This document shows positions 6,366 to 7,953 of a stretch of DNA of 7,953 bases, in pieces. The stretch's first letter is position 1. Each line of letters opens with the position of its first letter. The notes beneath the pieces were generated by a model that was given only the letters and a program-made list of their open reading frames with translations, did no database searches and was not told the origin of the DNA. The translations under genes were made by a program, and so were the position numbers. Source of the DNA: Bdellovibrionales bacterium (GTDB lineage Bacteria > Bdellovibrionota > Bdellovibrionia > Bdellovibrionales > UBA1609); contig JAGRAA010000133.1 of the NCBI GenBank assembly GCA_020435185.1, positions 1 to 7,953 on the forward strand, in the 5' to 3' direction.

Positions 6366-6743
6366 CTATGCTGCTGGTTCAATATAATGTTTACTTTGAA
6401 TTTCAGCTGAGACTCTTTCTAAATCAACCGAGAAATCCTCATCGTAGATATATTCAAAGAGTGAATCAGCATCAATGAGGTGAATAGATATTAGATGAAT
6501 ATGTTTTGGTGATTTGCGAAGAGTTCCTTCTAAGTGAACGAACTCGAACAAGCACCTTTTCAAAATAGCTTCCCACTTTCTTTCTAAAAAGATCAAGTGC
6601 TCAATTCCTTGAGGAGTGACAACTTTATAAGTTTCCGGGAGTCTTCCTAGTAAACCTGGCTCCAGAATACCTTCGACTTCAATTCTGCTTTCTACTTCTC
6701 GTTTATCAATTGATTCATTTAAATGTTTATGATTTTGTATCAT
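6366..6743 (-). CDS. Conserved-looking hypothetical protein, 125 residues
   Basis: The ATG at 6743 has AAGGAG 6 bases upstream, a strong ribosome site. The protein is soluble, with no signal peptide or membrane segment. The pattern IEVEGILEPG (21-30), VVTPQGIEHLIFLERKWEAI (41-60) and FEFVHLEGTLRKS (66-78), followed by HIHLISIHLIDAD (81-93), alternates hydrophobic residues as in a small beta-barrel. The VHLEGTL element resembles strand 1-2 of OB folds, but this is only a shape argument. An acidic C-terminal part (FEYIYDEDFSVDLERV) follows. I do not recognise the family. It converges on the sigma-54 activator and has a sigma-54-like element at 6799-6815, so it may belong to the same regulon. 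Its promoter region is shared back-to-back with the 7018 gene. Confidence 0.75.
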   Translation of the reverse strand: MIQNHKHLNESIDKREVESRIEVEGILEPGLLGRLPETYKVVTPQGIEHLIFLERKWEAILKRCLFEFVHLEGTLRKSPKHIHLISIHLIDADSLFEYIYDEDFSVDLERVSAEIQSKHYIEPAA

Positions 6744-6798
6744 TAAGAACTCCTTTTAAAGTAGTAAAACGATTTAAAAATAATTACCTATATTCAAA

Positions 6799-6815
6799 TT
6801 CAAGAAATGAGCCAA
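6799..6815 (-). promoter_or_regulatory. Sigma-54-like element upstream of the 125-residue gene
   Basis: The minus strand reads TTGGCTCATTTCTTGAA. It fits TTGGCAC-N5-TTGCA except for T in place of A in the -24 box and A in place of C in the -12 box. GG (6813-6812) and GA (6801-6800) are 10 bases apart, as in true RpoN promoters. The predicted start is near 6788, giving a 45-base leader. The altered -12 GC makes it uncertain. Confidence 0.35.
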
Positions 6816-6819
6816 ATTC

Positions 6820-6832
6820 TCATTTTAAATGA
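6820..6832. repeat. 13-base perfect palindrome upstream of the sigma-54-like element
   Basis: TCATTT-T-AAATGA is perfectly symmetrical around one base. It lies immediately upstream of the sigma-54-like element of the 125-residue gene, at about -32 to -44 of its predicted start. It could be a protein-binding site, though it is close to the promoter for an enhancer and AT-rich enough to arise by chance. Confidence 0.2.
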
Positions 6833-6988
6833 TGATGCGAGAGCGGCTGCTTTTATGATTATATTTTTAAAATAATTGATGTTGCTCTGGAAAGGGGAAC
6901 TGTGAATTCTTAAGCGAGTGTTTTTGAGTCTTTGTAGTTCCGAGATGGCTTATAGAACTTTTTCTGTATTAGGAGAACGCACCAAGAA

Positions 6989-7005
6989 TTGGCATTTAAA
7001 TTGAA
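6989..7005 (+). promoter_or_regulatory. Sigma-54-like element directly before the 135-residue gene
   Basis: TTGGCATTTAAATTGAA has the same TTGGC-N7-TTGAA layout as the minus-strand element at 6799-6815, with GG and GA 10 bases apart. If used, transcription would start near 7016, two bases before the ATG at 7018, giving a leaderless message. That fits the absence of a clear ribosome site but is otherwise unproven. Confidence 0.25.
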
Positions 7006-7017
7006 CAAGATCAAAAT

Positions 7018-7425
7018 ATGAAAACAGATAGCTTTTTTCTAAATTTTGATTTTTGCAAGATAAGACTTGATTCTTATGAATGTTCAAAAAGTGAGATTTT
7101 GAGTTTAAAAAATGTTTTGGAAAACTTGGAGTCAAAGTCTCCTTATAATTCTTTTTTTAACTTAATAGTTTCATATAACGGAAACGGTTTTAAGTTTCAA
7201 TTTTACCTAAAATCAATAGATTTGAAATATGCCGTCTATGCAGAATCTTTTGCTTTTCATGAAGGCCTTTTAGATATTAAGATTAAAGCGGAAGAACAAA
7301 TTAAACAATGGTTAAGGAAGAGATTTTCAAATCCATCACAAGAACAATTCTTTAAGTTAAAACTTGATTTGGTGTCGAACATTTGTTCGGATTATCCAAA
7401 TACAAGAACTAAAAATGTAGGCTAG
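7018..7425 (+). CDS. Hypothetical protein, 135 residues, weak resemblance to ribosome hibernation factors
   Basis: ATG at 7018 is the only plausible start: an in-frame TAA lies at 6997-6999. The ribosome site is poor (AAGA about 6 bases away). The protein is soluble and rich in Lys, Phe and Ser. Its layout is a strand (CKIRLDSY, 13-20), a helix (SKSEILSLKNVLENLES, 23-39), three strands (NSFFNLIVSY, GFKFQFYLKS, LKYAVYAESF) and a C-terminal helix (LLDIKIKAEEQIKQWLRKRF, 84-103). This order and the closing basic helix recall HPF/RaiA (S30AE) proteins, which bind the 30S subunit and silence ribosomes. Overall similarity is low, and an unrelated fold is possible. The AGGAG at 6971 is too far upstream to serve this ATG. 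It is transcribed divergently from the 125-residue gene, and its end lies 5 bases from a convergent receiver remnant. Confidence 0.7.
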   Translation: MKTDSFFLNFDFCKIRLDSYECSKSEILSLKNVLENLESKSPYNSFFNLIVSYNGNGFKFQFYLKSIDLKYAVYAESFAFHEGLLDIKIKAEEQIKQWLRKRFSNPSQEQFFKLKLDLVSNICSDYPNTRTKNVG

Positions 7426-7430
7426 ATATT

Positions 7431-7588
7431 TTAACCATAGTTACATTGAGAGCGCTGATAACACTTTTGGATGATATGATGAAAATCTAGGTCGTTATCT
7501 TCAACCAGAATGGTCCATCTGGACTTTGAGAAACGACTGTCGGTATGGGTAAGTCTTCTTCATAATTTTTTATTAAAGGTATTTCCAT
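7431..7588 (-). pseudogene. Frameshifted, truncated response-regulator receiver remnant
   Basis: ATG at 7588 has a perfect AGGAGG ribosome site, but its frame stops after 33 codons (MEIPLIKNYEEDLPIPTVVS, then a stop at 7487-7489). A second minus-strand frame, open from 7559, reads HTDSRFSKSRWTILVEDN and then DLDFHHIIQKCYQRSQ before a TAA at 7431-7433. WTILVEDNDLDFHHII is the first strand, acidic-pair loop and first helix of an Rcp1-type receiver domain. One frameshift between about 7490 and 7559 would restore a normal N-terminus. The rest of the domain, with the phospho-acceptor Asp and Lys, is missing, because the sequence runs into the convergent 7018 gene. It therefore looks like a dead two-component gene whose translation start is still well preserved. 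No family member of this length would be functional. Confidence 0.6.
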
Positions 7589-7819
7589 AAAACTCCTCCT
7601 TATAAAAGGGAATATGACCTATAATTCAAGCTACTTATATCGTAGGCTGAAAAGTGTTAAAATAATGTTAATTCTTGTGAGTGGAGTTTAAATAATATTT
7701 ATCTATTTAAATGGCAGTCTCAACATAAGAAAAATGATCTTAACTTGAAAAAATCACGCTTAGTTGACAAAATGAAAGAAAGGATAGCTTGCCTATCAAA
7801 AATTATAGAAAGACTTGCA

Positions 7820-7953
7820 ATGAATAATAAAATTTTGTTGGTTGAAGATAGTGAATTTTTTCGTGCAGCATTAAAATCGACATTAGAAAGTAATAATTAT
7901 GAAGTTTTAGAAGCTCCTAATGGTAAGGCGGCTAGAGACATTATACCGACAAT
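7820..7953 (+). CDS. Response regulator, N-terminal part of receiver domain (cut by window edge)
   Basis: The first 44 codons are visible and the frame is open at the right edge. MNNKILLVEDSEFFRAAL is a canonical receiver start with strand 1 and the acidic pair E9/D10. The first helix (SEFFRAALKSTLESN), strand 2 (YEVLEA) and the NGKAA start of helix 2 follow. The phospho-acceptor Asp lies beyond the window, so the output domain is unknown. ATG 7820 is chosen because it gives the normal receiver length, although its ribosome site is weak (GAAAG). An in-frame ATG at 7772 would add 16 residues and has no ribosome site. The 230 bases upstream (7589-7819) hold no other gene I can support. Confidence 0.85.
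   Translation, partial: MNNKILLVEDSEFFRAALKSTLESNNYEVLEAPNGKAARDIIPT

Noticed and set aside
6989..7021. Ten-codon leader peptide (TTG 6989 to TGA 7021) overlapping the 7018 start
   Set aside because: The AGGAG at 6971 is 13 bases from the TTG, too far, and so short a TTG frame is expected by chance.
7764..7769. TTGACA as -35 of a promoter for the response regulator at 7820
   Set aside because: No acceptable -10 hexamer lies 16-18 bases downstream.

Overview
The window is AT-rich DNA carrying single-domain or two-domain bacterial genes with clear Shine-Dalgarno sites. A deoxyhypusine-synthase-like protein, a YjdM zinc-ribbon protein, a sigma-54 activator and short lipid/envelope genes together suggest a low-GC member of the Bdellovibrionota (Bacteriovorax/Halobacteriovorax-like). 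This assignment is an inference from gene content and composition; no rRNA or other marker is present.

Left part (1-3124), all on the minus strand. Read in transcription order there is yjdM (3124-2780), a 137-base gap, a deoxyhypusine-synthase-like gene (2642-1665), a 30-base gap, an MscS-type channel (1634-813, TTG start), a 178-base gap, and the 5' end of a secreted protein of unknown function (634 to the left edge). The second and third genes probably form an operon.

Middle (3125-4660). A plus-strand glycerophosphodiester phosphodiesterase with a signal-peptide-like N-terminus faces yjdM across a divergent intergenic region. It converges on a stretch (4154-4391) that looks like a decayed minus-strand coding tail. 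Next to that lies a very hydrophobic 73-residue membrane protein (4623-4402), preceded by a good sigma-54 promoter (4697-4713).

Right part (4660-7953), a regulatory cluster. A sigma-54 enhancer-binding regulator (4882-6294) has intact AAA+ and Fis domains but a receiver domain that has lost most phosphorylation-site residues. It is transcribed divergently from the small membrane protein. It converges, through a hairpin terminator, on a 125-residue unknown gene (6743-6366). Then come a 135-residue protein with a weak resemblance to ribosome hibernation factors (7018-7425), a frameshifted and truncated receiver-domain remnant on the minus strand (7588-7431), and the first 44 codons of an intact response regulator at the right edge (7820-7953).

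The working model is that the regulator at 4882 drives a small local sigma-54 regulon. The membrane protein has a near-consensus -24/-12 element. The genes at 6743 and 7018 each have a related TTGGC-N7-TTGAA element with the same GG-to-G spacing. The model rests on motif reading only.
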